This document shows, piece after piece, positions 17,326 to 29,000 of a stretch of 64,000 nucleotides of DNA. The notes under the pieces were generated by a model, which ran no database searches, was not told the DNA's origin, and saw only the letters and a program-made list of their open reading frames with translations. The DNA is from Clavelina lepadiformis (lineage: Eukaryota; Chordata; Ascidiacea; Aplousobranchia; Clavelinidae). The stretch spans positions 1,552,501 to 1,616,500 of the forward strand of contig NC_135241.1 of NCBI RefSeq assembly GCF_947623445.1, given 5' to 3'. Within the stretch, counting starts at the first letter, position 1; every line of letters begins with the position of its first letter. A program made the translations under genes and the position numbers.

Positions 17326-20300
17326 ATGTCAAGAATTTCAACTGCTTTGCTAATTGCTTTTCTTTTTGTCCTTGCGCTAGGTGAGTGAATAACTTATGAA
17401 AACTTTTGTAAAATTGTGAAAGTTTGAAATTTGAAAAAGAACAATTGTACTATACGTTGACATAGGCCTAGTTTTTACTTCACGTTTAAAAGAAAAAATA
17501 TCAGTTAAACCTCTGAGGAATCAAGTTAAAACAGAACTTTGAGCAAATTTTTTCTCCAGATCCTCGATCTTGCTCTAATTTTTGTTTTTCATGTGCTACA
17601 TCAAAATGAGTTTTAAATACTTTACGACCAGGCTGACATTTTTATTTCTTTAGTTGTCACATTCGAGTCGGTTTCCATATATGGGCACAAATCGAATGTA
17701 CAGTTTATTAATGGAAAAACAATTTACTCAAACAAGACCAAAACACGAAGGAAATTGTTGAAAGTTTGTAACAAGTTTCCTTCCCTAACAAAATTCATTT
17801 GAAGTAATTACCCAAGGGTCATGTTAGGACATCATGTGACAACCCGTAATAAAGGCGACATGGTACCGCAATGCGAAAGCGGACATTTTTTCGTTAAGTG
17901 CAAAGTGCCTTTATCGTCAATCTTTAAGGTCTGTTTACAAAATCGTCGTCTCATGTTTCCTTCAAACGTTGAATGTAAATTCCAAGCTATGCGGAAGCCT
18001 GCAATTTACAAAATGTGTAGCCTATTTGGGACGCCCGCTATGTATCGTGTTTCCATGTATCGCCATGTATCGGCCCCATATTTATCCATTTCAGCAGCCA
18101 TATACCGGAAAATACCGTCAAGGTTGTCGCTAGTTTGCCATGATAAGACATAAAATATTTATAAGTTTACGTGGTGATTTTCCGTGTGTGAAAAACTGGT
18201 CTGTGCATTTCTAGCAGATTTTCATAACCCATTTTCACCCATGAATAACATGTTAGGCGAAATAACATTCCCTTAACACAAAGGCGCCGATAACGTTTAC
18301 ACCAGGGGTGGGCAAACTACGGCCCGCGGGCCGCATGCGGCCCGCGGGTCCATTTTCTGCGGCCCGCCGGCACTTGCAGAAACTCCTACTCATCACTTAT
18401 TGTTTCAATTAAACAGGTTACCTGACAAAATATTATTCCCTTTACGAGTGTGTTTTTCTCTTCACTTTCAGTGCGGAAACACACACACGTCAGTCGCGCA
18501 TGTATTGCAACATACACTTCTCACGCATTGCTTGATTCAATTGTTTGATCATAAAATACAATTACGGTAGCGACTACCGTAGGTCTACCGTAATACCGTA
18601 AGGCGTCAGTCGCGCATGTATTGCAACATACACTTCTCACGCATTGCTTGATTCAATTGTTTGATCATAAAATACAATTACGGTAGCGACTACCTTAGGT
18701 CTACCGTAATACCGTAAGGCGTCAGTCGCGCATGTATTGCAACATACACTTCTCACACATTGCTTGATTCAATTGTTTGATCATAAAATACAATTACGGT
18801 AGCGACTACCGTAGGTCTACCGTAATACCGTAAGGCGTCAGTCGCGCATGTATTGCAACATACATTTCTCACGCATTGCTTGATTCAATTGTTTGATCAT
18901 AAAATACAATTACGGTAGCGGCTACCGTAGGCCTACCGTAACCGTAAAACTGTGAACAGTTGCACAAGTCTCATTAAATTTTGTGATGATGATTGCATAG
19001 ATTTAAACGTAACTGAGTGTGAAATACAAAAATTGTGTTTAATATGAATATGCGTTTATTTACACACCTGGTAAATTTTCCTACTTTGTAATGAGAATGT
19101 GCGGCCCGCCGGCTGCAACATTTTTTCAAATGTGGCCCTCAGTACAAAAGTTTGCCCACCCCTGGTTTACACCAAAGAATAATTTATTACTCTCAAAGCA
19201 TCTCCCTCTTTGTTTTAAATCTTGATTGCTTTTAGCTTCAACACTTCGACGGTTTTTCGAGCGATAAAAAGGCGATGATTTACGAGAAAGTTATCTTCAC
19301 GTTTGTTGAGACATCAAAGCACAACTTCATCAATGAGCTATATTGACAACACAAGTCAATATTTTCAGGCGTTTAGTCAAAGGTGCGCTCACACAGATAT
19401 TTACTTGCTGTTAGTGGCGATTTTAACCAGTCCTTCTCCTAGCAACGCACAGCAATATTTTTTGACGTCATAACCGACATGAATTAATGCGTCATAACCG
19501 TTTGCTTATGTTTGCTTCCATGCATATAATATTGTAGTTCTTAGAAATAGCAATAACATTTTCTGAATATAACCTTGATAATTCTGTATTGGGGATAATT
19601 CTGACATTTTTGAATAAATTCAGAGTTTGCATTTTTAGTTCAATTTTTGTTTCGTTTTTAGTTTCGGAAGAATTTAAAAAATATTCAAAAAAAACATGGT
19701 GGTTATGGGATTCTTATTACGTGTTCTGGATTATTTTTTTGTTGCTGGATTAATCGCAAGAACCACAAGCGGTATTTTCATCGCACTGCATGTGACGTGC
19801 TTTACCGTTAATCTAATTGAAAAATTTACCAATAATCTGATTTAAATATAGTACGTTGTAATCTCTAATGACGTCACAAAAGATTTCAACGCGTAGGAAT
19901 AGAAGCGAGATGTAACCGAACGTACAATATAGATTCTAGGGAACTTGAGCGAGGTATTACAAGTTAAAAGCGACAAGTTACCGTAAATTTATCAACTTAC
20001 CTGTCACCAATTCCGTAATAATGGTGTTAAGTTGCCCCACAGCGCGGGGCTAGAGATGCTATGGCTGCTATTGCTCAGCAACGTCGAAATTCTAGTAACC
20101 GTTCTGACGTCATATTAACACGAAACAAAAGTATCGCCGTCAGCAGCGAAAACAAGGGGAAAATAGCGACGTGCTAGGACCCCGCCCCCACAAAATATTG
20201 CAATTACCAAAGTTTAATTTTAAGTAAACCCTTGAGAATTTAGATTTTATAAATGGTTTGGAAAAAAGTTAAATCTTGAACCTTTTTGATTTTCGTTTCT

Positions 20301-22629
20301 CAAAAACTTGGTTTTATTTGACCAGTTTAAAAGGACCCAGGTGGATCAAGTGGACAGTCTTACTTCTTTAATAGTTTGTTACTTTATGTAACTAAAGAGT
20401 GAATATATCGACCTCTAGAATCAAACTTCTGTTTTGTTATACTATGACTTTCTATTGACAATCGCCAACAGTCCAATTGATAGCTAGCTATCGTACCTTG
20501 CCAACTTGAATTAAAATTCTAAAAACAATTTATTTTAAAATTTTGAAATCAATGTATAGAGTGTAGTTTGTGTAGTTGAAAAGCGGCTTAAAATTTATTG
20601 CTTGACTGTTAGGCTCCTCGCTCCATCCGAGGTTGGCGTTTAAATTATGGCAAATATTTGTTCTGAACTCCTGAAATCGATAAATAATCTTAACCAGGAA
20701 TTAGCTGCAGGTACGATAACGTTTTTGCACAGCAATGATTGATGAGATACCTTTCAGCGCTTGAAACCAAAAAATTTGTCACTTGAAATTATTTGATTGG
20801 AAAGATAAATAAGTTTGCAGGGTGTGGGGTTACGCTACACCCATTACCCTCTTTATTTTAATAACTCGTCCGTTCCACTTTTCTCTGCAGCAAACGGGCT
20901 TGGCAAACAATCTACGCTATTGTCTTAAGGAAGGTCGCAGAGGTAAAATGATGTCGACCGGTCAAAAAGTATCTTAGGCTGTAGCTATAGGCAAACATCA
21001 GACCTCGAGTTAAGGATTTGCTTGTCAACGTTCATTTCTCGTTGCTGTGGCTTTATTGCGTAATCAATTTGCTTCGTTGTAAGAGTCAAAAAAGGATTTT
21101 TACGACCAAATGATGGAGTGAATTTATGATTATAAAGGTAAACAAAATAACAAATTTCTGGAACAATTTTGTGTTTCTATTTATATGCGGAAGTGATTTA
21201 CAAACATGTCAGATATTTTAAACGCAGACGATTCGGTTTTTTCCATTTCAAGGAATATTTTATTTTTTAAATCAAAAACGTTTTTTCAATTAAATCTACG
21301 AATTCTTCAGAAAAGACGATTTCAGGAAGACTCAAGTTCAGCCGTAATCACAACCAAAACATAAACACCCAAAACATCTGCCACCAATTAAAGTTAAAAC
21401 AAGGATATTATAAGATTGTTTTGAGCAATATTTTGATAAAAATGTTTAAATATTAAATTTTTGAATATCTGGTATAGTCTGTAGCTTACTTGGTCGATGT
21501 GAATGTAAAGTTTAATGTCTTATGACGTCCTCCAAGCGTATCGCGTGTTTGCGTCAACTTATCTGAAAGTTTACAAAATATTAAATATAATTTACAACTC
21601 GGCTACAAAGTTCATTATAAATAAGCAAACTTGTGCTTTTTGGGACGTTAACTAGTCGGCGATAGTCGCCGCAAACGCCTAGTCAAAGCTGAAACGTTGA
21701 AATCACTTATAATTAATTGAAAAATATTAACTTAACACAACAGTTCGAAATGTGCGTTACGTAATAACAAAGTTTGCGAGCAGCCGGGAACTCTCCCACG
21801 CCCACCCAACCCAATTTAGACAAACAAGCGGCCAATTTACTTCTTCAGCATAAACAGGATAAATTATATCCGTTTATTTATAAAATGGACATAGAATTAC
21901 TCACAATCACGAGTAAACTAGTATTGTGCTTTAGACGGCGAGTGTTTATGTAAAATATCCCAACATGGGCCAAAAATTGTTGAAATAATTTACAATTTAT
22001 ATTAAACATTGGAGCAGACATGTTGTATTAGAAATTAAAATCACACTATAAAGTATATCTGTCTTGTATTGTTGTGTTGGATGCGTAATTGCAATCTACC
22101 ATTTCCGGCTAACTACAATAGTTCATATGACGCTGGTGCTATAGCTGGGTTGCTTGTTGGGTTCAGCGACAAGTGATGACATTTGCAAAAAATTTACAAA
22201 TTCATAAATATTTTATGAAACCCCCAACAGTTTACGCAGAGTCATTTATTTCAGTGAAATAAAACGTGCTATTGCCGATTAAAAAAGTGAGATTTTTCCA
22301 GATTTTGAATATTACGTCATAAGCAGAGCGGCGTAAACAAAGCATTAAGGCCACCCACATTTTGATGAAATTGTACATTAAGTGGTAGGCTATGTTGACA
22401 AGATAAAAGTATATGTATAACTGACTTTGCACGTAAAATTATTTGACAAATTCTTTGTTTCTTTTTAGCGCAAATGTCCACAGCCCAGGACGAATTTTCC
22501 GGCATGGGGCCAACCCAACCGGCTGCTGCTGCAATGGAAAGCACCACTGGCGGCGCTACAACCGTTACTCCTATTACCATGACAATACTGACTGTTTTCA
22601 TTGTCGCTGTAGCGAATATGTTCGGTTGA
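17326..22629 (+). CDS. Small secreted, probably GPI-anchored, mucin-like protein
   Basis: Two coding exons, 17326-17380 and 22469-22629, join across a 5.1 kb GT-AG intron (phase 1) into 71 aa. Residues 1 to about 24 form a signal peptide (MSRISTALLIAFLFVLAL and following). A short middle part is rich in Thr, Ser, Ala, Gly and Pro, with TGGATTVTP as possible O-glycan sites. The last 18 residues are hydrophobic, ITMTILTVFIVAVANMFG, with no charged tail, which is the layout of a GPI-attachment signal. Two-exon, tiny, glycan-bearing GPI proteins of this plan include vertebrate CD52 and CD24; I see the plan but no sequence orthology and do not claim it. It could instead be a small single-pass or processed peptide. 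Possible E-boxes lie 170-220 bp upstream. The intron holds a hAT element with a satellite and a dispersed repeat. Confidence 0.7.
18303..19164. mobile_element. hAT-type non-autonomous element with internal satellite
   Basis: It starts CAGGGGTGGGCAAACTACGG and ends AGTTTGCCCACCCCTG on the opposite strand, a long terminal inverted repeat rich in GGCCCGC. Perfect 8-bp target duplications gtttacac flank it (18295-18302 and 19165-19172). It sits inside the large intron of the GPI-protein gene. The middle is filled by four copies of a 116-bp tandem repeat. No transposase is present. Confidence 0.93.
18489..18940 (+). repeat. 116-bp satellite, four tandem copies
   Basis: Copies start at 18489, 18605, 18721 and 18837, an exact 116-bp period, each beginning gtcagtcgcgcatgtattgc. 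The fourth copy decays at its end. Differences between copies are only a few bases, so the array is young or homogenised. Each unit contains imperfect dyads built from tacggtag / ctaccgta, which could fold or bind a dimeric factor. Confidence 0.93.
20493..20607 (+). repeat. Dispersed ~115-bp repeat, copy B
   Basis: Second copy of the repeat at 14585-14699, in the same orientation, within the large intron of the GPI-protein gene. The flanks differ from copy A, which marks this as a true dispersed unit. I see no clear target duplication. Confidence 0.75.
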
Positions 22630-23921
22630 GAAAGTAAACAGCTGTACCTAAAATTAGTTTAACCGTACTGTGGAAAATTATCGTTTATGACGCATAGTTT
22701 ATAGTTTAATTAATCTGAAGGTTATTGTACTTTAGCGCATATCATTCCTTTTAGTTACTGTAGCAATTTGTAAAACGTACTTTATAGAGATATAGAACGC
22801 ATTTCATTTTGTTTTCGTCCTCATAAATTCAACCTGTGCATTTGACGCGTTGTATATGTTTCAACAACTAAGACAAACGTTAAACTCTGTAAAGTTTTTT
22901 TTTAAATCATTAAGACGTAAACCACATTTGCACTATTTTTTCGCTGCGTTTTTAAAGCTTTGTTCTTTATAATTTACTGTTTTCTGATAAATAATAACGA
23001 TTTCGGTGTTTTGCGTTGCTATATTTGAAAAAAATGTATATTTTTGAAACGTTTTTGCAACAAAGAGCCTATATGACGCAACAGTCACACCCCTATGACA
23101 AACGCTAACACCAAGAGTTTTGATTGGTTGGGCGACAGTACTGGTTTTGTTTTGTGAGTATGGGAATAAATAAACGAAAAGGTTATCTCAAATTTGTAAA
23201 TCCTGGTTGCAAAACTAGCAAGCTGGTGACCCCAGAATATTGTAAGATGTTGCTGTAAACGAATGTTTGTCTCTGAGATTTAATGGGGCTCAAAATCACT
23301 TGATTCTAATCTAAAGTTTAAACTAAAACACCAACATAAAATTTTAAGTGTTGCGAGTTACCTGTCGCGAGATGGATTATATTTCGTGACACCGGTGGGG
23401 TGTACAACTGTACATACAGGCGCGGAGTGGCTTACAACGATACCTCACAAATATTTGCACAGACGAGCAAGTATGGCGGTATTTTTATCTCTCACGTAGC
23501 TCCACTTAGCCTTAAAAACCAAACAGTTTGCAAAGAAACTTATTCATTGGAGGAATTTGGCTGTGAAAGTAACAGATGCGCTCGACGACAAAAATACACT
23601 TGCAAGCGACACGATATTGAGTAGGTTAGGATATTATCGTGTTGGGTATTGCCGCTATGTGCACAACTAGGTACTAGGTCTTCATGACACAAACAGCCAA
23701 TACTTAGCCAGTGTAAATGATTTAATTTTCATGGACGGTTTTTCACAAGCACACCTGCTGAAGCAATATGCTGCGTTTGAAGAAAAGGCAACAGAAGAAA
23801 AAATGAAGCATAAAAGAAATACAAAACGACACTTTTAAAAAGTTTAAAGAGTCAAAAAATCTAGCGCAGCGCATCGATAATAATAATAATAGGCGAAAGA
23901 AATAAAAATCAAAGCATTGAT
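22630..23921. other. Convergent spacer between the GPI-protein gene and the ADP/ATP carrier
   Basis: It should hold the 3' UTRs of two converging genes. A candidate poly(A) signal for the plus-strand gene is aataaataaa near 23164. There is an open frame at 23400-23624 with no family resemblance. No repeat or mobile element is evident. Confidence 0.45.
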
Positions 23922-24851
23922 TCAAATAACTTTTTTCACTTCATCGTAAAACACAAGAACCAAAGCACTGCCCGCGCCTCGAAATACGTTCGAGAGCGCC
24001 CCCTTGTAGAAGCCTCGTAACCCGCCCTCCGTCCTGTAAATTTTAACCCAACAATCTAAAGTGTTTTTATAATGGCGTTGGTTGAGCTCGCGCCCAGCCT
24101 GCATGACCATTCGGCGACGGACAGTGTCCAGCGGGTAACCTATTAAGCCGGCCACTGTGGTGCAGGCCTGTGCCAGCACCCAAGTGGCCACAATCGGTGA
24201 CCGGTAGTTGCCAGACATCAAGCTTTTGGCCGTATCAAATGTTCCAAAGTAGGTCGCCCTGTACACAAGCACGTTCGGGATTGACAAAGACAGTCCCTTG
24301 TACAAGCCGGTCACGCCTTCTTTGGCTGCGACAACGCGTATGCAATGTATGAGGCCGTTGAACTGTCGTTTGGAGCCGGTGCCGACATCCGCTGAAAGTC
24401 TGGTCCGGGCGAAGTCGAGCGGATACGTAATACACATACTGGTGACCCCGGCGGCACCCCCCGACGCCAGGTTGGAGAGAAAAAGGCGCCAGAAGCGGTC
24501 CCTGCCCGGGTTTAATTTAGTGCAAAAGTATACCTTATAGGCGTCTTTGAAAGCGAAGTTGAGCGACTGGGTGCAAAAGTAGCGGTACACGTTCGTTAAG
24601 TTTCCTCTCCAGTAGGAGGCGAAGCCTTGCTCACGCGGGATTCGAACCAAACAATCCAAGATCCCCTTGTACTGATTCTCAGGACGAAGTTGGGTCGACG
24701 TCGCCTGCAGCTGCAGCAGCAGTTTTACCCTCTCGATGGGAGCTATGGCTGTCTTGGCCACCGCGGCGGCTGACCCCCCCACCAGCATGTCTCGGGTGAA
24801 TGTGAAGAAGCTGACTTGCATCCTGGGGTTTTTGTCGTTAAAGAGCGCCAT
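23922..24851 (-). CDS. ADP/ATP carrier (SLC25A4/31 family), intronless and divergent
   Basis: One uninterrupted frame of 309 aa, start ATG at 24851-24849 and stop TGA at 23924-23922. Three mitochondrial carrier repeats are present, with signatures PIERVK (38-43), PLDFAR (144-149) and PLDTVR (240-245). The nucleotide-carrier hallmark near 245-250 reads RRRMVM instead of the nearly universal RRRMMM, and the usual RYFPTQ reads RYFCTQ (90-95). The family exchanges cytosolic ADP for matrix ATP in the inner mitochondrial membrane. All other clear genes here are split into many exons, and this coding region is visibly more GC-rich than its surroundings. It therefore looks like a retrogene, possibly germline-specific like mammalian ANT4, although the open frame shows it is under selection. 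I see no leftover poly(A) tract. Whether the changed residues still allow ADP/ATP exchange is unknown. Confidence 0.95.
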   Translation of the reverse strand: MALFNDKNPRMQVSFFTFTRDMLVGGSAAAVAKTAIAPIERVKLLLQLQATSTQLRPENQYKGILDCLVRIPREQGFASYWRGNLTNVYRYFCTQSLNFAFKDAYKVYFCTKLNPGRDRFWRLFLSNLASGGAAGVTSMCITYPLDFARTRLSADVGTGSKRQFNGLIHCIRVVAAKEGVTGLYKGLSLSIPNVLVYRATYFGTFDTAKSLMSGNYRSPIVATWVLAQACTTVAGLIGYPLDTVRRRMVMQAGRELNQRHYKNTLDCWVKIYRTEGGLRGFYKGALSNVFRGAGSALVLVFYDEVKKVI

Positions 24852-26038
24852 AGAAATCACAACCTTACGTCATATTAATTTATTCGAAGTTTCAGCCTTA
24901 ATTCCTGAAAGGGAAAGGCGACATGGTTAGGTCAGTAGTTTGGATGAGCGCGATAAAAAGCATTAAAATGCATCAGATTTGCGAACATTTACAAAACGAA
25001 GCAACAAATATTTCACAGGGACAACTTAAATTCTGACACAAATACGCTGCCAAGAAGTTTACAAGGTTCAAAGCAGCATTTTCAGACCAAAGATTACACA
25101 TCGATGACGTCATAGTCTTTATATTTAGAGGACCAAGTGACCAGATAGTCACGCATTAGCCAGGTTGGCAAACAATAAATTTCATAGAGATTTGCTACAA
25201 AGCGTAAATAGAGTAGGCGGGCATTTATGTGGAGAAGGCACGTGATATTTGGCGGTAATTAAGGCCAAAGTGAATACTGACGAAGGCGGGTGCAAACGAG
25301 AGATTAAAAATACACTGATTGGAAAAACGGGGCGTCCTAAAAACATAATAAGCGTGAAGGAAAGGCATCAGTAAATGTGAAAATAAGCAGTACAATCCTA
25401 GTAACCAGCTAGAGTTAACTGACATCGGCGAAAATTGACAATAAAAATGTCAAATTAAGCATAAAACAATGCGACGAAAAATGTCCGCAAAAATGTTTAT
25501 CAAAGTGACATCATTCCACGGTAGAACGACCTGAAATAGCGAACAAATCGATATTCGCCAACCTCCGTCCATTCAACTAACTCACAAATCAAGGTTAGAT
25601 GGAGAATTTTCGAATTATGATTTCCATGTGTTTAGCAGCAGCTCGCGAAGCAAATAAAAATACATTAACGCAGTCAAGATAACTTGCGAGTTAATATGAA
25701 TTTCATCTATTGCAACAAAACCGCGATATCATCACCAAAACAACTAACATTTCAATGGCTACAGGTAACCTTTAACGACGTCATAATATGATTTCTGTCG
25801 TCAAAACGACGATCTTACGAGTGAGGATGAGTATAAAAAGCTAGTTACAATGAAAAATTTCGGGTAAAATAAGAAATTCCTCAACACTGGACTAACTGCG
25901 CCTGGCACCATCAGTAGGAAATATGAAAAACGAATATGCTAATATGACAGAAAGTATCAAATGTAAAAAACTACGAAAAATATTTGCAATAATATCAATA
26001 AAAGCGTTGATGTCGTCACATTTGTCACACATTCAAGG
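24852..26038. other. Spacer between liprin-beta and the ADP/ATP carrier
   Basis: 1.2 kb of AT-rich DNA downstream of liprin-beta and upstream of the carrier gene. It has no coding exon, transposon end or tandem repeat that I can support. Confidence 0.45.
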
Positions 26039-29000
26039 TTAGTCTGTCGCCCAGTTGCTCTGGAAAGTAAAATATTTCAATAATTGAAGAACTTATTTCA
26101 AGAAATATCAAAAATACTGGAGAAAAACCGTTACAAGAGGGAATTGCAAATAGAAGCCTCACCGTCAATGTGTTGATTTCTTTCGAAAATGCGTTTATTT
26201 CACGAGTCGCGCTTTCGTCCAGCTGAAATAATCAAGCAATTGTTACCGCGATTATAAAAAAAATGCTGCCAACTACTTCCAGCTAACACTCGAATGACTG
26301 GATCGATATTTTCCAGAAATAAAGTGGATAAAACCTCAATAACTTCGACGTTATCCGCGGAACTTCCTTCATCGTCCGCTCCGCGCTTTTCCTTCATGTC
26401 CACAATCTGCATTCGCTTTTCCAAGTCTGTTCTGTGCCCGGCCATAGTTTTAGACATCGCGCTTGACGACATCGGGCAAACGTACTCAACGCTGCCGAAT
26501 TCGCGATACGCAACCGCGGCAGACGAACTTCGCAATCGCCCGAACCCACCGAAAGATCGACGTCCAACCTAAGTAAATCAACGCAAGGTGCTTTAATTTT
26601 TCTTAGATTGCAACAAATACACAGAATCATGGGTTTTAAAAAATTCGACTTTGGCGAACGCAAAGAAATTTAAAGAGAACGCGATCTTTAAAGATTAACT
26701 TCTAAATTTCAGCTGTAGTCGCAGTACAACAGTACAAACTATGAAACTGCGTTACAAATACCGTTTCAGCGCCCAAAAACATATTTAAAAAACCACTTTT
26801 CGCAATGGACTCTTACTTTATATTTTATTGTCACATTAAGCGGCTGATAACCCGGCTCTTTAGCGCGCTCCTTCTTTTGGTGGACGCTTTCAGCAGGTAA
26901 AACCTCTTCCAGCTTGGCCGCGAGGTGGCGCCGCAGCAGACTTTTAGAATGCGGTATATGAAGCAACGCAGCCAAGGTTTCTGACGTAAACAAAGGTTCG
27001 AGGACCTGGAAAGGGAAGTTATATCTTTATCTAACAAACGAGAAAATACTGAACGGCACCTTGAGAATAAATGACACCCGTGTAGTACTTCTGCGATATA
27101 TATATGTATAATATGTACTGCGCGTAGGCAGCAATGCTCCAGAAAATTCTTAAGAGAGCAGTGGAAGAAGACACTGTTGTCATAGCAACCGTACCATAAT
27201 GGCTCCATGCACCCCGCTTCCTCTGAGGTTGGGTGCGTACTCGGCAAGGTCGGCTGATCTGAGCCATTCCATCACACGATGGTTCGTCCACAAGGAAACG
27301 TCCTCAGTGTCCTACAGAATGAGACGAACGATGTTTTAATATGCTCAATGACGACGCAAAAGGTTTTCTGATAAACAGCGTCAGAATGACGTAATATTTC
27401 GGCGTTTTAGTTACGTAACAAAAATCCCTTAATTTTCCCGCCTCTGGTTGTGACCAATCTTTTGAAAACTTAACAACCAACCCCTTTATGGACCGGTCGC
27501 CTTTTGAGCTGGGTCGGGTCGAACTGACACCTCCGGAGCATCTCGATTCCTCGTCGGATGCTGATCAGATGGAAGAGGTTGCAGACTTTCAACTTCTGTG
27601 CATCGCTGACGGTCAAATGATGAAGGGTCCGTCCGTCGATGCATGACTCGTGGAAAGCGTCTGCATCGATAATAATCACAGGTGAAGGATGATTCGGCAA
27701 ATCAGATTGAGCGCAAATTTAAAAGGTGGGAATCGTGAACAACTTGAGATACAAATGTTGTGTGAGTCACAGCATCTTCAATGAACGGGAAAGATAAATT
27801 TTATATACACTTAAAAGGTTTGAAGATTTGCATTAACATTATTAAGACGTTGCCAGTACAAGGCAAAGTGGAAAAATTACACCTTTCAATTTAAAATTAT
27901 CCCAATCACATCAGCAAAAATAATACTTTACTGTGAAGTTTAAATCCCCTTAACAATAAATATAACGCAATTGAGATGTTTTTAGCTTTAAAATGAAAGA
28001 AAAGTTTAACAGAGAGCCGAGAAAAAATTATCAGCAGACAAGTGTAGAAGCACAGCCAGGTCCCCTCTCCGTGCTCGATCTGTAACCCACACATAACCCC
28101 CTTTATTTGAACCTCACGAGCTGCTTACCTTTATACTGCGGCAATCCTATATCGTCAAGCCACCTCGCAACCCAAACATCGTTCATCGATGCTGCTCCTG
28201 CAATTTCCTCATCATCACTTCCTCCTCCTGCAAGGGATTGGAGATGAAGCATCAACTTCTTCTTGTGGAGGGCATGGCGCACTCCAAGCTCCTAAGTCAA
28301 CAGAAGATTTTTAGTCGTTCAAGGTTAATGTTAGCAATGATGGAATTAACAGGCCACTGACAAATCAACTAATGTGCGACTTAACAGCCGAATAGAAGAG
28401 CGATTACAGGCTGCATAGCTCATAATGGAAAGAAACTGGCACTTTCCGAGCAGGTTTGAATACTATTTCACAAAAACTTTGTTAAATTAAGGCCTTCATC
28501 CATACTATGTAGCTCGCATTGTGATGTATTATGACACGTATTTTTTACAAATGTACCTTTTCCAATTCATGATTGGTTGCCCGTAGCAATGTATCCCCAT
28601 TTTGGATCCAACTGCGTGCAGATTCAACGTACGCCACCAATCCAATGTCAGTCAGCCACTGACAAACTTGGTCAGCGTCCCATCGTTGGAAAGGGACGTT
28701 ATCGTTGTGGTTTGGTCTAAAAACCAAGAATGTAACAATAATGCACTGAAGCACTGGAGGCTAAAATTAAAGAAATATTAAAGGATATTGCTACGAGATC
28801 AATGTCGCGCTTAACACTGATTTAAACTGACCGAACTGGTTGGACTTGATCTCTTGGATTCCAGCCAAGCCTCGGACCTGCTGTTGACCTCAGCCCCCCA
28901 CGCTGGAAGTTTTCATCCTTTTCCGATGCGATTCCCTCCGCGGTCATAGCTCCAGGTTCAAGAGATGTCGATCGACTCCGACGAAGACGAAAACTGAAAA

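Noticed and set aside
17821-18153. 110-codon open frame inside the large intron of the GPI-protein gene
   Set aside because: It has no splice context, family likeness or conserved motif, and lies next to a transposon.
18489-18940. CRISPR array
   Set aside because: The repeats are contiguous 116-bp units with no unique spacers, inside a hAT element of a eukaryote genome.
23743-23925. Short Leu/Phe-rich frame after the ADP/ATP carrier
   Set aside because: It is AT-rich low-complexity 3' flank with no supporting signal.
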